The notes beneath the pieces are model-generated. The model ran no database searches. It saw only the letters and a list, made by a program, of their open reading frames with translations, and was not told the origin of the DNA. A program made the translations under genes and the position numbers. From the NCBI GenBank assembly GCA_977006965.1, contig OZ345353.1, positions 1,426,001-1,490,000 on the forward strand: a stretch of 64,000 nucleotides of DNA, read 5' to 3'. Positions 31,620-42,072 of this stretch are shown here, one piece after another. How positions within the stretch are numbered: the first letter of the stretch is position 1; each line of letters begins with the position of its first letter. The stretch comes from Phymatolithon calcareum (Eukaryota > Rhodophyta > Florideophyceae > Hapalidiales).

Positions 31620-32858
31620 ATTTTTGTGTACAGAAATTGTACGAGGAAATTCGCTGCATGGACCGAAAAAGGTGGCAAAATTCGCTAAATCGGCACCCTT
31701 GCAAAAACTACTACTGGTTATGATTTCAGCTAGACAGCCGCTTATCATTACACGTAATTAAGAGGATTTATTGAGAAAGTTCCATGTGTTCCAACTTGAG
31801 GAAAGTCGGCACGTTTTTAATAGCGTTATACTAGCATCGAGAGTTGTCTTATTATTACACTACTAATCAGCTATGCAAAGTACTCTGCACCTCGTCGCAT
31901 TCGACTGCTAAGAAAACTCACAACACTCTCGCCCGAACAGTCTGAACTCATGGAGAAGGTGGAGCTCGTTCTAAGTGTGGGTGACTGCCTTGGAGCAAAC
32001 TTTGACGACGTTGTCAACCTCGTCATCGCCCACAACACGTCTATTGGCAAGGAAAGTCCCTAACGCCTTGCTGCTACAAGAAGCACCAGGAAAATCTTCT
32101 GAGCGGAGAAGCCGCTTGTGGAGCCGGAGGTCATCGAAAGTGACATGCTGAGGTTTGCTGTTAGCAGCCAAGTGACACCATTCCCTGGGGTAGTTAACAG
32201 TGACTACCGCGCTACATGCTCTTGCCGCCACTTTCAGGAGCACCAGCGGCCATGTATCCACGTCGTCGCTGCACTTTTGAACTGTTCTAGACGCTTGGCG
32301 CAGCATTGAGTCGCGTTCGACCCGTGACACAAGATCTGGTGTGGGACCCATGGCTATTGATAACGTAGGCCAAGCAACACGAGGGCATCATCATTCGTGT
32401 TGCAGTCACTGGTTACCAGCTAGTACAGGATGATTTGTTTCCGTTTGACCTTGTCCCTAAGCTGGGCCGCAAGCGCAAGAGGCCCTACTTCCCGTCCGAA
32501 ATGAGGTCCCGTCACGGCTCCTCGTGCGGAAACAACGGTCACTTCTCGCAGACATGCGCCAAGCCGAACATCTGCAATTTTGTTGAGGCGAAGCGAAAAC
32601 TCATCAACCCAGCGGCTCAGTCCATGATAATTGACCTCACCGCCTGCGATAACGGAGATGCTACTTACGACGAGGAGCTGAAGCATAGAGAGTTGCGCAT
32701 GAAATAAATATTTTTTGATAAGTTTATTTCTATGGAGTGCTCTTTGTATCATAACGAGTAGTAGTTATTGCAAGGGGTGCCGATTTAGCGAATTTTGCCA
32801 CCTTTTTCGGTCCATGCAGCGAATTTCCTCGAAATTGCACTGTACAGTACACATCAAG
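31620..32858 (+). mobile_element. MULE remnant with ~95-bp terminal inverted repeats
   Basis: About 31630-31725 and the reverse complement of about 32750-32850 match over ~90 bp (including CGAGGAAATTCGCTGCATGG and TGGCAAAATTCGCTAAATCG). Inside lies only the C-terminal SWIM and zinc-knuckle part of a MULE transposase. Long TIRs are typical of MULEs. The element is about 1.2 kb and internally deleted. A 9-bp target duplication could not be recognised. Confidence 0.78.
32118..32707 (+). pseudogene. MULE transposase C-terminal remnant (SWIM + zinc knuckle)
   Basis: The first frame (to 32309) has an intact SWIM finger: CSCRHFQEHQRPCIHVVAAL, Cys-x-Cys and Cys-x-His. The second, in another frame (from about 32435), has a zinc-knuckle relic (SSCGNNGHFSQTC, first Cys lost) and ends with MIIDLT plus an acidic tail. 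The order and the IIDLT ending match the MULE fragment at 3-938, so both come from related elements. At least one frameshift separates the two parts. Confidence 0.75.
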
Positions 32859-32861
32859 TAG

Positions 32862-32987
32862 GGGTTGTCGCCCGGTGGAGAGGTCCGGATATGGGAACGA
32901 GGCCACGGATATGCACCGAGGCGAAGCCGAGGTCTCATATCCGAGCCGAGTGCCCATATCCGGACCGATCCTACCGGGCGACAACCC
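32862..32987. repeat. Foldback, ~52-nt arms
   Basis: 32862-32913 and the reverse complement of 32936-32987 match at roughly 80%, with perfect outer GGGTTGTCGCCCGGT and inner CGGATATG. GGATATG recurs in direct orientation within the arm. Confidence 0.75.
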
Positions 32988-32989
32988 GC

Positions 32990-33683
32990 TTGTCGGCCGG
33001 GTGATGATAATTTAATGCAGCGCTTTTATTGGGTAGAATATCCTCGCTGCAGTCCAGGAGAAGCTGGTTCCTTATGCACCGACTTGCCCGCACCATAGAA
33101 ATTCGATAAAAAATCCTATTTTATGAAGTCGAGCTATTTGTCGTCCTCGACGAACGGGTCTGTACTTTCGCTTTCAAAATAATTAGTTTATTTTGGAACA
33201 ACAGGTCAAGTGCTTGAACTTGACAAGTGAGCCAAACAATTAAAAAATCCTATTTTTCGAAGTCGAGCTATTTGTCGTCCTCGACGAACGGGCCTGTACT
33301 TTCGCTTTCAAAAACATTAGTTTATTTTGGAACAACAGGTCAAGTGCTTGAACTTGACAAGTGAGCCAAACAATTAAAAAATCCTATTTTTTCAGTTCGA
33401 GCTACTTGTCGTCCTCTACGAACGGGCCTGTACTTTCGCTTTCAAAATAATTAGTTTGTTTTCGAGCAAAAGGTCAAGTGCATGAACTTGACAAGTGAGG
33501 AGCTGATTAAATTTTTGTAGCAAATAAACGAATCATAACGTCTTCATAGTATTGAAATTATTGGCTTTTCTTCTTGGCCTGCGCGCACTTGACAAAGGTT
33601 ATTTCGTGCTCATATTTGAAAACGTAAATTGTATCATAGGTAGCTTCTTCGGTCATAATTTATTATCATCACCCGGCCGACAA
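32990..33683. mobile_element. MITE of ~694 bp with 22-bp TIRs
   Basis: The 22-bp perfect inverted ends (TTGTCGGCCGGGTGATGATA with AT, 32990-33011; complement 33662-33683) enclose a noncoding body that holds three ~135-bp tandem repeats. No target duplication recognised. Confidence 0.75.
33107..33510 (+). repeat. Three tandem repeats of ~135 bp
   Basis: Repeat starts are near 33107, 33242 and 33376 (AAAAAATCCTATTTT). Each contains CGAGCTATTTGTCGTCCTCG-like and AGGTCAAGTGCTTGAACTTG-like inverted motifs. The third copy is more diverged and ends near 33510. Confidence 0.85.
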
Positions 33684-34105
33684 ACCATCAAACCCTCAAC
33701 TTCTGTCCATGTGCGGCCATTATGATTGGCTATACATGGACTTACGCTTCCTGGCCCCTGATTGGCCAGAAAGCTCCTGTCGTGCGTGGAGTGCGCAGCC
33801 ATTTCTTTTTCCTAGTCCCCGGGGTAGAATGTTATAAGATCAGTAAACTACAAGGTTTCTTGTCTTCAGCGAGGGCGTCGGCCGGAGCGCATTCTCACCG
33901 TGAGAGCATTGGCCGGATCACCCACTACACAAAACCTTTTTTCTCTCTCCTATCACCTACCTCTCCATCCCTTCTACCGCACTGCCATTCCCGCCGCCTG
34001 ATTGTACACGCGGCAGCGCCGTGCGAGGCACCAGCGTGGGTCTCCGACGACAACTTCTGACCCCTTGAACATTCTTTCTCGGCACTGTTCGCTCTACATG
34101 CCAGC
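33684..34105 (+). promoter_or_regulatory. Upstream region of the intact STAND gene
   Basis: Two ATTGG (reverse CCAAT) boxes lie at 33725-33729 and 33761-33765, and a TATA-like TTATAAG near 33830. An upstream ATG in weak context (34098-34100) opens a 26-codon frame overlapping the main start by 8 nt offset. The 9-mer CAACTTCTG occurs twice (about 33698 and 34048). The tandem copies at 15-18 kb have lost everything between those two copies. Confidence 0.5.
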
Positions 34106-37100
34106 ATGTCAGGCTTCGAAATCGCTGGGCTTACCGTCGCCGGTGTCCAGATCTTGGCGAGCTTCGCGCTTGCAATAGTAGAGCATTGCAATGCGAAGGG
34201 TAGGAACCAGCAAAGTTTTGAAGAATGTGTCAAAAGTTTTGAGAAACTTCGCACTACGTTATCACGCCTCGAGGAAAGCCTCAAAGAAGTTTTGGAAAAC
34301 TTGAATGAGTACGCTTTAAAGCAGGTTGAGAGCGACATCGATGAGGCGGAGAGGAAGATGGAGAAATGCGTTGATAAGCTGCTCTCGATATATTCGCAGA
34401 ATTTTCGGGAGCTGCAATCTCCTGTCGTATTCTATAACGCTATCATCAAGGTCTTTCGTAAGGTTGATAAGAAGATACGCGAAGTGGAAGAATACTTGCC
34501 TTCATCGACGGATTTGTCGACTCGTGATGTGCGCAAAGCGACAATCGAACACCTAGACAACGCTGCGCGTCATTTAGACGTTTTCTTGAGGGAAATGCGA
34601 TCAGCTGATTCGGCGAGCAAAATAGTTGGGGAAAATGACTTCTCCGGAATTCTGCAAAATCTTGAGACGGCGGTGGAAAGTGCGAAACTGGAGTTCGATA
34701 ATGCTACCAATAAGTTGAACGGCTTTTCCCAAAGCAAAGGAAGTCTGAACTGGGACAGAAAGGCAATTAGGAAAATCCAGGATGCAAGCAACGTCTGTCA
34801 GTGTTTGATCAAAGACCAGAAGTCGACGAGCAGTGCATCATCCTTTAAACAAAGAATTGGGCGGCCGGCCAAATCCTTTTTCAAGGCAGTGGATACAGAG
34901 ACTGCATTGCATGAAGTACAAGAGATTCTTGAGAAAGTCGAAACATCGCTTGGTAACCATGTCATGCACCTGGGGAACGTTGAGCTTTCGGCACCCGAAC
35001 ATCGAATTGATGACCAAAATCTTGTGCTGAACTACTCAAAAGACCAGAATACCAAAAAGTACACAACTTTCGAGGGGAACCTGAAGGGATTAATTCTGGG
35101 TGACTTCGATGCGGTTGAAGGGGCAGGTGAGCAAGACCCTTCGGCTCGTATCTTTGCTGCAATAGGAAAGAACAAGTTGAATTCTGTGCTTGGAATGGGT
35201 GGGGTTGGAAAAACTACAGCACTTATTGGGCTCGCATCGGAACGCGAAGTCAAGGAGCATTTCGTGGATGGAATTTTCACTGTTCGCCTTGGGCGACAGA
35301 TAACAGCCAGAAATGTTATTGAACAGATAGCAGAAATGATGCCGCTTCGTAAGACCGATCGAACGAAAATCTTGGGCGCGCAATCAGTGCCGGATGCAGT
35401 GCGTTCTGCTCAAACCCACTTTGCGAAGAAAAGGTGTCTACTACTATTGGATGATCTGTGGAACACCGACGTTTCGTGCGATGGGTTCTTGGGAGAGCTG
35501 TCGAGACTCCTGGACAACAGCCCAAACAGCAGGATTGCTATATCAACAAGGGATAACGAGATCGCAAGGAAAGCAGGAAATAACAAAATTTTCTTCGATA
35601 CGCGTGACCCCACTGGTGAGATCTCGAAAAACATTCTCTTCAAAAGCGTTGAGATCTCAAAATTTGCGGGAAAGTGGAGTTGGTTTTCGAGAAATATCGC
35701 GGATCGCGAATATGTTGCCGCATTTGAGAGGGTTCTCCTTGTTTGCGGGGGACTTCCAATAGCGCTGGCGGTTGCCGGGAGCGAGATTTTGTTAAGGTGG
35801 AGGACATCAGACGATCCTCTGCGAACACTGCAAGAGTACGCAGAGGAAATTGAGCAGAACAAAATCAAATTGGCAAAGACTGAGCCGGGCGAAATCAACT
35901 ACGAATCAAGTTTGTTCGCTGCAATTCAAGCAAGTCTCGAGTCATTGAGGCTGCAAGAGTCCTCTAACAATGACGCTGGATCGAGCAATAGTGACTCTCG
36001 AATGTCGGCAGTTGGCATGTTTCACGCTCTTTCGGTGCTCAAGAATCAAGCGTTCGCACCGCTTTCCATGCTAAGTCGTCTCTGGGGTGTTTCGGAAGGG
36101 CCAACTTCAAATGTGGATTCTGTGATGAAAAAAACGGAAGGCATAGCCAAGATGCTAAGTGATCGAAGCTTAGTGACTACTTGCTATCGCGAAGTCAATA
36201 GAGGTCAAAGGGCTGTCCAAGGTATCATGGTGCACGATTTGGTGCTGGATGTATGTCGCAATTTAGCTGGAGAGAATTGTTCATTCTGGCACGAATGTGT
36301 GGTGGATGGCTATGCGATGGATTTATGTGACACCGAGACTGAGAGCAGTGCGCAAGCTCTGCCCCCTTCCGGCGAGGGTTCGAACCGAAGTTTGCGCAGA
36401 GCATCAGTTGATCTCAGGCCTTGGTACAACGAGGCGATCGAAAATGATGGGTATTTGTATGAGAATCTTACGTGGCACCTTGATGGTGCCGGAAAGTTAT
36501 ACGAGCTTGCAAGGGTATTGCTTGACGTCAGATGGTCGACGTTGCGCGTGAAGATTGGGGGAATTTTGAGTCTAAAGAATGACTTCGACATTCTGGTGGC
36601 AGCACTCGATAAGAAGAAGAGTGCATCTGGAGCGCAAGCGTCGGGTATTGAATGTAATGTGATTCTGCCGGTGAAAATGATTTTCAAGGCTTTGCGGTGT
36701 GGTTGGTCTCGAATCAGGGCACATCCACAAACGATATCGTTTGAAATGTTTGGTCGACTCCTTGATTTAAGCCAAGAAATGTCACTGGTGAAGAGGTTTC
36801 TACGAAATGTGGAGGAGTGTGCTGTCGCTCCATGGCTTTGTCCACTTTCGCAATGTCTTGCCAACCCGAAAGATGGTCTAGACTTGGAAACATCATTTGA
36901 AGGAAGTTCTGTACACAGATGTATTCCTATGGACGTTGCGTTTTTTCCTTGTGGATCTCTCGCTGCTGTTGCTATTGGGAGGAATATTGTTGTTGTGCAG
37001 ACTGCTTCAGGTAATATTTTGAAGCAATACAGAGGGCATGAAAATTTGACGAATTCCGTGGTAGTTTGCTACGGAGGGCGGAGGATTGTGTCGGGATCCT

Positions 37101-38239
37101 CCGACTCGAAAATCTGTGTATGGGAATACGAAACGGAAAAGCTGGCATTCCCCCCACTGTCGGAGCATGAAAGTGGTGTTCAATGCCTTTCCGTAACTCC
37201 GGATAGCCTGTGGATGGCCTCTGGCCATAGAGATGGTACAATATGTGTGTGGGAGACCCACGAGCACAAATTCGAGCTTTGGGATACATTACGGGGGCAT
37301 TCTGATGCTGTCTCTTCGGTTGCGTTATCTTCGAATGGTGGCTTCCTGGTGTGCGGTTCCTTTGACAAGATTTTGCTGTGGAGAAGAGCTGGGACCAATT
37401 TTGTGAAAAAGGAAGTTTATTCTGGATCACGCATTTTTGGCGTCGCGTTGAGCGTAGATGGCTGCAAAATGGTGGCAGCTGAACCTGATTCCGACATTAT
37501 AAGATGCTGGGATATTATCTCGCCTACACCGGCAAGTGAATCAGAAGGAAACACCACTTTGTCGCATTCTGATATCCATTCTTGGCGATTTGAAGAATTG
37601 TGGCATAGCAAGGTAAAAGATGGCCGGTCTGTTGTTGTGTCTCCCGACGGAAGGTTTGTTATTTGTGGATGTCGTATTGGTGTGGATGTATTGGAAATGG
37701 CGAACGGGCAGTTGAAGAAAAGATTTGGAGGTGTGAACGCTATCAATTTTGGAGTTGCAGTCAGTCACGATTTGTCAAAGGCCGCAAGTGTATATTTCGA
37801 TCTTACGCTGCGCCTATGGGATTATGAGTCTGCAATTGAATCGCAAGCTCCTTCAAACGCACAGAGTCCGTCAGATGTCGACGGCGGGAACGACGACGAT
37901 GTACAGGTTCGTTTGCTTCAATCATGGATTGAAGAGGGATCAAAATCGACGCATGAAGTCAACTGCAGCCCGTCGACCATTTGCGAAGTGAAAAAAATTT
38001 GGAATGAAAGGAAGGATTATGTTTGCAATGCCTTAGGTGGGTCCTCGAACAGGGTCGTGCTCACCACGATGATTGCGTCGTTTCCGATGGACACTTGCGA
38101 GCTGAAATACGACGAGAATACCGGAACTTTTGAGGGACGAATCACCCCTGGTGCATCCGAAATTCAGTTCATTTGTGTTCAGTCGAAAGGTACAAGTGTA
38201 TTTGACGTCATTAAGCGCGGCCATTTACAAAGCAGTTAA
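34106..38239 (+). CDS. Intact NB-ARC/WD40 STAND (Apaf-1/NLR-like) protein, 1377 aa
   Basis: Single exon. Residues 4-27 form a hydrophobic helix (IAGLTVAGVQILASFALAIV), followed to ~205 by charged helices likely to pack as a coiled coil or helix bundle; this arrangement recalls HeLo/RPW8/MLKL-type membrane-acting domains, by pattern only. NB-ARC spans about 330-600: P-loop G363-T371, Walker B with D449/D450, RNBS-B 475-482 (SRIAISTR), GLPL at 549-552. A winged-helix-like part ends in an MHD-like MVHDLVLD (708-715). After a helical region, WD40 blades run ~940-1240 (ICVWE, ILLWRR, IRCWDI, LRLWDY). The final ~135 residues are unassigned. STAND ATPases oligomerise on ligand sensing and trigger defence or cell death. 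Ligand and output here are unknown. Confidence 0.9.
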   Translation: MSGFEIAGLTVAGVQILASFALAIVEHCNAKGRNQQSFEECVKSFEKLRTTLSRLEESLKEVLENLNEYALKQVESDIDEAERKMEKCVDKLLSIYSQNFRELQSPVVFYNAIIKVFRKVDKKIREVEEYLPSSTDLSTRDVRKATIEHLDNAARHLDVFLREMRSADSASKIVGENDFSGILQNLETAVESAKLEFDNATNKLNGFSQSKGSLNWDRKAIRKIQDASNVCQCLIKDQKSTSSASSFKQRIGRPAKSFFKAVDTETALHEVQEILEKVETSLGNHVMHLGNVELSAPEHRIDDQNLVLNYSKDQNTKKYTTFEGNLKGLILGDFDAVEGAGEQDPSARIFAAIGKNKLNSVLGMGGVGKTTALIGLASEREVKEHFVDGIFTVRLGRQITARNVIEQIAEMMPLRKTDRTKILGAQSVPDAVRSAQTHFAKKRCLLLLDDLWNTDVSCDGFLGELSRLLDNSPNSRIAISTRDNEIARKAGNNKIFFDTRDPTGEISKNILFKSVEISKFAGKWSWFSRNIADREYVAAFERVLLVCGGLPIALAVAGSEILLRWRTSDDPLRTLQEYAEEIEQNKIKLAKTEPGEINYESSLFAAIQASLESLRLQESSNNDAGSSNSDSRMSAVGMFHALSVLKNQAFAPLSMLSRLWGVSEGPTSNVDSVMKKTEGIAKMLSDRSLVTTCYREVNRGQRAVQGIMVHDLVLDVCRNLAGENCSFWHECVVDGYAMDLCDTETESSAQALPPSGEGSNRSLRRASVDLRPWYNEAIENDGYLYENLTWHLDGAGKLYELARVLLDVRWSTLRVKIGGILSLKNDFDILVAALDKKKSASGAQASGIECNVILPVKMIFKALRCGWSRIRAHPQTISFEMFGRLLDLSQEMSLVKRFLRNVEECAVAPWLCPLSQCLANPKDGLDLETSFEGSSVHRCIPMDVAFFPCGSLAAVAIGRNIVVVQTASGNILKQYRGHENLTNSVVVCYGGRRIVSGSSDSKICVWEYETEKLAFPPLSEHESGVQCLSVTPDSLWMASGHRDGTICVWETHEHKFELWDTLRGHSDAVSSVALSSNGGFLVCGSFDKILLWRRAGTNFVKKEVYSGSRIFGVALSVDGCKMVAAEPDSDIIRCWDIISPTPASESEGNTTLSHSDIHSWRFEELWHSKVKDGRSVVVSPDGRFVICGCRIGVDVLEMANGQLKKRFGGVNAINFGVAVSHDLSKAASVYFDLTLRLWDYESAIESQAPSNAQSPSDVDGGNDDDVQVRLLQSWIEEGSKSTHEVNCSPSTICEVKKIWNERKDYVCNALGGSSNRVVLTTMIASFPMDTCELKYDENTGTFEGRITPGASEIQFICVQSKGTSVFDVIKRGHLQSS

Positions 38240-38842
38240 CTGATGCTTTGTAATTTACAGCAAGCAGACGGGGGCGAGCAGAACACGAGCGATTTTCCGT
38301 TCGTTATCACTCTGCGCAAAGACGATTTGTACGGCATCGATGTCGAAGACAAGTCCCCCCAAAACCGAGGGACTTCTGGAAGAATGTTGATTATTTTTAG
38401 AGTTGATTAAAATTTGAAGCTCACTCCGTGACCCTTGCCGGGCACAGGAGTGCAGCCACATACACAGCCCTGTTGTAAAGTTCGATATGAGATCGATCTC
38501 ATCGGGCGGTTCTAAGGGTCGGAGGAGCGCGGACCTGTGGCTAGAAGAACGGTCTGGCTTTGGTTTCTATTTTTCTGATTTTAGAAATGGCAAAGCCATC
38601 ATCGTCATCATGACGATGACTGAGGCCCGGTCAGAAAAAATCAGATTCGCGCTTCAAATCCTTGGCTTTGTTGCCGAAAAAATTATGATAAACACCTCCC
38701 AAGACATTGCACAAAAGCCCACACCCACTGCACACCTGCACTTCACTGCCAAAGCAGACATCCACACCGCCGCTCTACTTTCGTTCTCTCATCTACGGAC
38801 GGAACTTGCGCTCGGCGCTGGCAGTCATTCTGGACAGTAGTA

Positions 38843-39171
38843 ATGTCTGCAAATCAGATTCAGTACTCCGAGAAGTACTACGACTCGATCTTCTAGTACC
38901 GGTAAGCACCATTCTGCCACTGCAAAACCAGTCGTGATCATTCCTGTGCTCTTTGTCCTGACTTTTTCTTCTCTTTTGTCTTTTCTCCGTTCGCAATCAT
39001 GTGATTCTTCCTCAGGACGTCGCCAAGCACGTACCAAAGGGTCAGCTCCTTAGCGAAAATGAGTGGCGCTCTCTTGGCGTTCAGCAGAGCCGCGGTTGGG
39101 TTCACTACGCCATTCACAGGCCGGAACCTCACATTCTGCTTTTCCGCCGCGAGAAGAACGGCAACTACTGA
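38843..39171 (+). pseudogene. CKS1: CKS1 pseudogene, copy III
   Basis: Exon 1 is 38843-38901 with TAG at 38894-38896, the same lesion as copy I. The intron's acceptor reads CGCAA instead of CGCAG (38992-38996), so it is lost. Exon 2 (38997-39171) is the only complete one in the window: it keeps the C missing elsewhere and reads [19 protein letters not shown] to its normal stop. The copy is dead because of exon 1 and the splice site, while its exon 2 shows the ancestral frame. Confidence 0.92.
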
Positions 39172-39440
39172 TCCTTTCAACCACTTCACGTGCGCCTCTT
39201 ATTTCTCTCTCGAGTTGGGGCGGCAGGCTTGACGCTATTCGTGAAATGGTGCAATCGCGTCGCGGCGGCTTTGGCCCTTTGAGCTAGTTGCATGTGTTGT
39301 GCTTTGTGTTGCAGGGAGACGCTTATCTACTCTAGCCATGGATAATGTAATTTGGTTTGTAATAACTCTGCTGAACGTCGCTCTGCTTACCCTCCAACTC
39401 AACATCCACACACCAATCCATAACTCCCAGGCACCACTGC

Positions 39441-40581
39441 TTACAAAGACGCTCTGCCGTCGGGTCGATTCCGCGGGCTGATATCTCGCACAAACACAGA
39501 CTCGGCTCGCGATGCAACAGAATGGAGCGCTTCTCCAGATCTCAAATCCGCCAATGTACCACACTGCCATTTCCCTGGTGACACTTCATCACCAGTGTCG
39601 TACGCAAAGTGGTGCAACCCACTCGGCAGCTCCGGGTTAATTTCCGTACTCTCGTCTGACTCTCGCTTCTTCCGTTTCCGCAAGCACAACGCGATAATTC
39701 CCACACCGAACAGCGCCACAAATACTGTCAGCCCGATGGCGAGCGCAAGCTCCGTCTTCGATGTGCGCGACGATTTTTGCAGTACCATGCTGGAGGCACG
39801 CACCTCCTCGTCGCAGTTCCGGTACTGCGCGCACACCAAGCGGCCCGTCGCAGCCGCGAAGTGGAGGTAGTATATGAGTAATTCTGGACGGGTCACTGCG
39901 GCGCCACTACGATGGGTAAAGGAGATGGCGGAGCGGTTCTGGACCGCGAGTGTGCCATTAAATAAAGGCGGTTTATGAACGCGAAACTACTCGAGATTAG
40001 CCGTGGAGACGTCCGCGAAGTAGAATTGGACGGAGACTGTATCTATTCGACTGACAGATAAACCGCCCGGGCGCCAGATCACGATTCGGTTACGTGACTG
40101 CGCGGGATCGCGTTGGAAGACTTTGTCAGTAGAGCAGAATAGCCAGCCCAAGATGCCGTTGTCGATCACATATTCCAGCACAAAGGTTGAAGTAGTGGTG
40201 GCGACAATGGGCTGGAATTCGATATCGACGGTGAGTTTGTCTTTGGATTGCTTGTCAAGGCTGGGAATTTTGAATCGGGAGTTGTTGAGCACTTATGTGA
40301 TTGAAACGTCACGGATGGTTTGAGTCGATTGCTTGATCAGCACGCGATTGCATTTGCGAGACCGTCCAGGGTGAGCGAAAATATTCCGTTACTTTCGTGG
40401 TGCAGGAGGATGTGATGGTGACGTTTGCCGATAGCGACCATCAGAATGGAGGCGTGAGTGAAGTGTCTGAACCTGAAGGGAAGACACAAGGCCTTTGTTT
40501 TCGGATCGTGTCCACAGGTTCAGATGCAGCGTTTCCAGCGCTCATAAATACCAGTAGACTTGCAAAGAAAGCGTTTCGCAT
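39441..40581 (-). pseudogene. Type I membrane-protein pseudogene, copy III
   Basis: Same architecture as 23961-25100: signal peptide, ectodomain, one transmembrane helix, basic stop-transfer and tail, with the same two stops. A one-base insertion near 40349 (GATTGCATTTGCG versus GATGCAATTGCG in copy I) adds a frameshift in the ectodomain. Intervening tail sequence is open to 39441. Confidence 0.6.
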
Positions 40582-40639
40582 GGTGGTCAAACCGTGCCGG
40601 TGAGCGAGGTAGCGTGAAGGAGGCTGCACGGCACGCATA

Positions 40640-42072
40640 TCAGCGCATGTACGATTAAAGGCTGTGATGTAGCAGCGGACGGTAAGGAGTTGGAGGGCGG
40701 TGACACGGAAGACGTCAACCTTCTGCAGCAGTGGCGGTGGTGAGCATGGGGGGAGGAACTCTGCGGTGTGAGTTGATCCCAGGAGTGCGACAGCGGTTGA
40801 AATTGGAGTTAGGGGAGCATCATGATAAGAGGGCGAGCAGGGCGTTGTACAGGGCGGTTGCAGAGCCGGTCTCGCGGCCGGCCCGAGTCACAAGACGCGA
40901 TGGAAACGAGATTTATGCAAATATTTCTTGGCTCAGCGGCGACGACTTGAATCACATTGACGTTACGAGTTGTGATAGATTCGCTGTTCTTGGCCGAATC
41001 CCGCCCAAGGCCTAATCACTTTGTGCTTCGTAATTTTTGCTTTCCAGTTCGCCGCTCTTCGTCATCATGATGAATCAGACTAAGGACGTATCAAATTTTT
41101 GCATAGCCCCGTACACATTTTGCCATCCGACGGTGCTTGCACTCAAGAATTCTCCAGGCAATTACCTCGTATCAGCCCCTGTACTGCATTGATCGATCCT
41201 TCCACTCCACAGAAAAAAAGATGATAAGAAGCGATGGATATGACCATCATGATGATGATCATGATGGCGATGATCGCCTGTACGAACTCGTGCTAACGAG
41301 CATTGACCACTTCAACAGATTAAATGACGTCTGCAGCGCGAACACCACAGAACCCACACCGCAGGCGTCATCAAGGCTCAAAAATGGGGCACCACATGCA
41401 CATCATGATGTTGACATAAATTTCAGTGGCCCAGCGCAAGTAAGCTCGGAAATATGACTAGATAAATACTACATGTTGCGGTTTCTTCGGACGTACTTCA
41501 TACCGAAGAACATGGGCATCGCCGCTCCGGCGATAGACGTGCCTCTAGAACGCACCAAGTCAACCCACATTCACTGCCTTTTGTACCCCTTTTTGCATCT
41601 CGTCCATTCCACAATTCAGTCCAGTTCAATTGTCATGCAACACGACGCCTTCACAGTGCAATTCCACTGTAGCTTTTTCTCCCAAATTGTGAAATCTTCA
41701 AAATGAGTGCTGCTCATCAATTACAAGACCCACTCTTTCATCAGCATCTGATGCGTTTCTCACGCAGGAGAGAGGATCACGGCCTTCTGCGCATGCCCTG
41801 TACCGCTGGCGCCAATTGCTCTCAAATTGCCAAGGATAATGGGCAAACAAAAGAAAGAATGAGGTCGGCGGTCACTCCTTTCTCAGAGCCACCTCAAAAA
41901 CGATTCACACAGAACTGCGAGTGATGACAACACTGCATCCACCAGCCTGATTCAAGCGAGAACAAAGATTCGCCTTATTACCACAATTATCACCATTCAA
42001 GCAAACAATTGCAAGATGATATCCGAACGTTCGCTGCACAACCCGCATTCTCTGTCGCATTCCTTCACCACG
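40640..42072. other. Spacer segment with short frames, copy III
   Basis: Equivalent to 25101-26539 but with ~60 bp extra near 40625-40685 that copy I lacks. It holds the Asp/His-rich frame (about 41221-41457), a 77-codon and a 73-codon frame, none recognised. Confidence 0.3.

Noticed and set aside
33107-33510. CRISPR-like array
   Set aside because: The ~135-bp units are directly adjacent tandem repeats with no spacers, inside a MITE in a eukaryotic genome.
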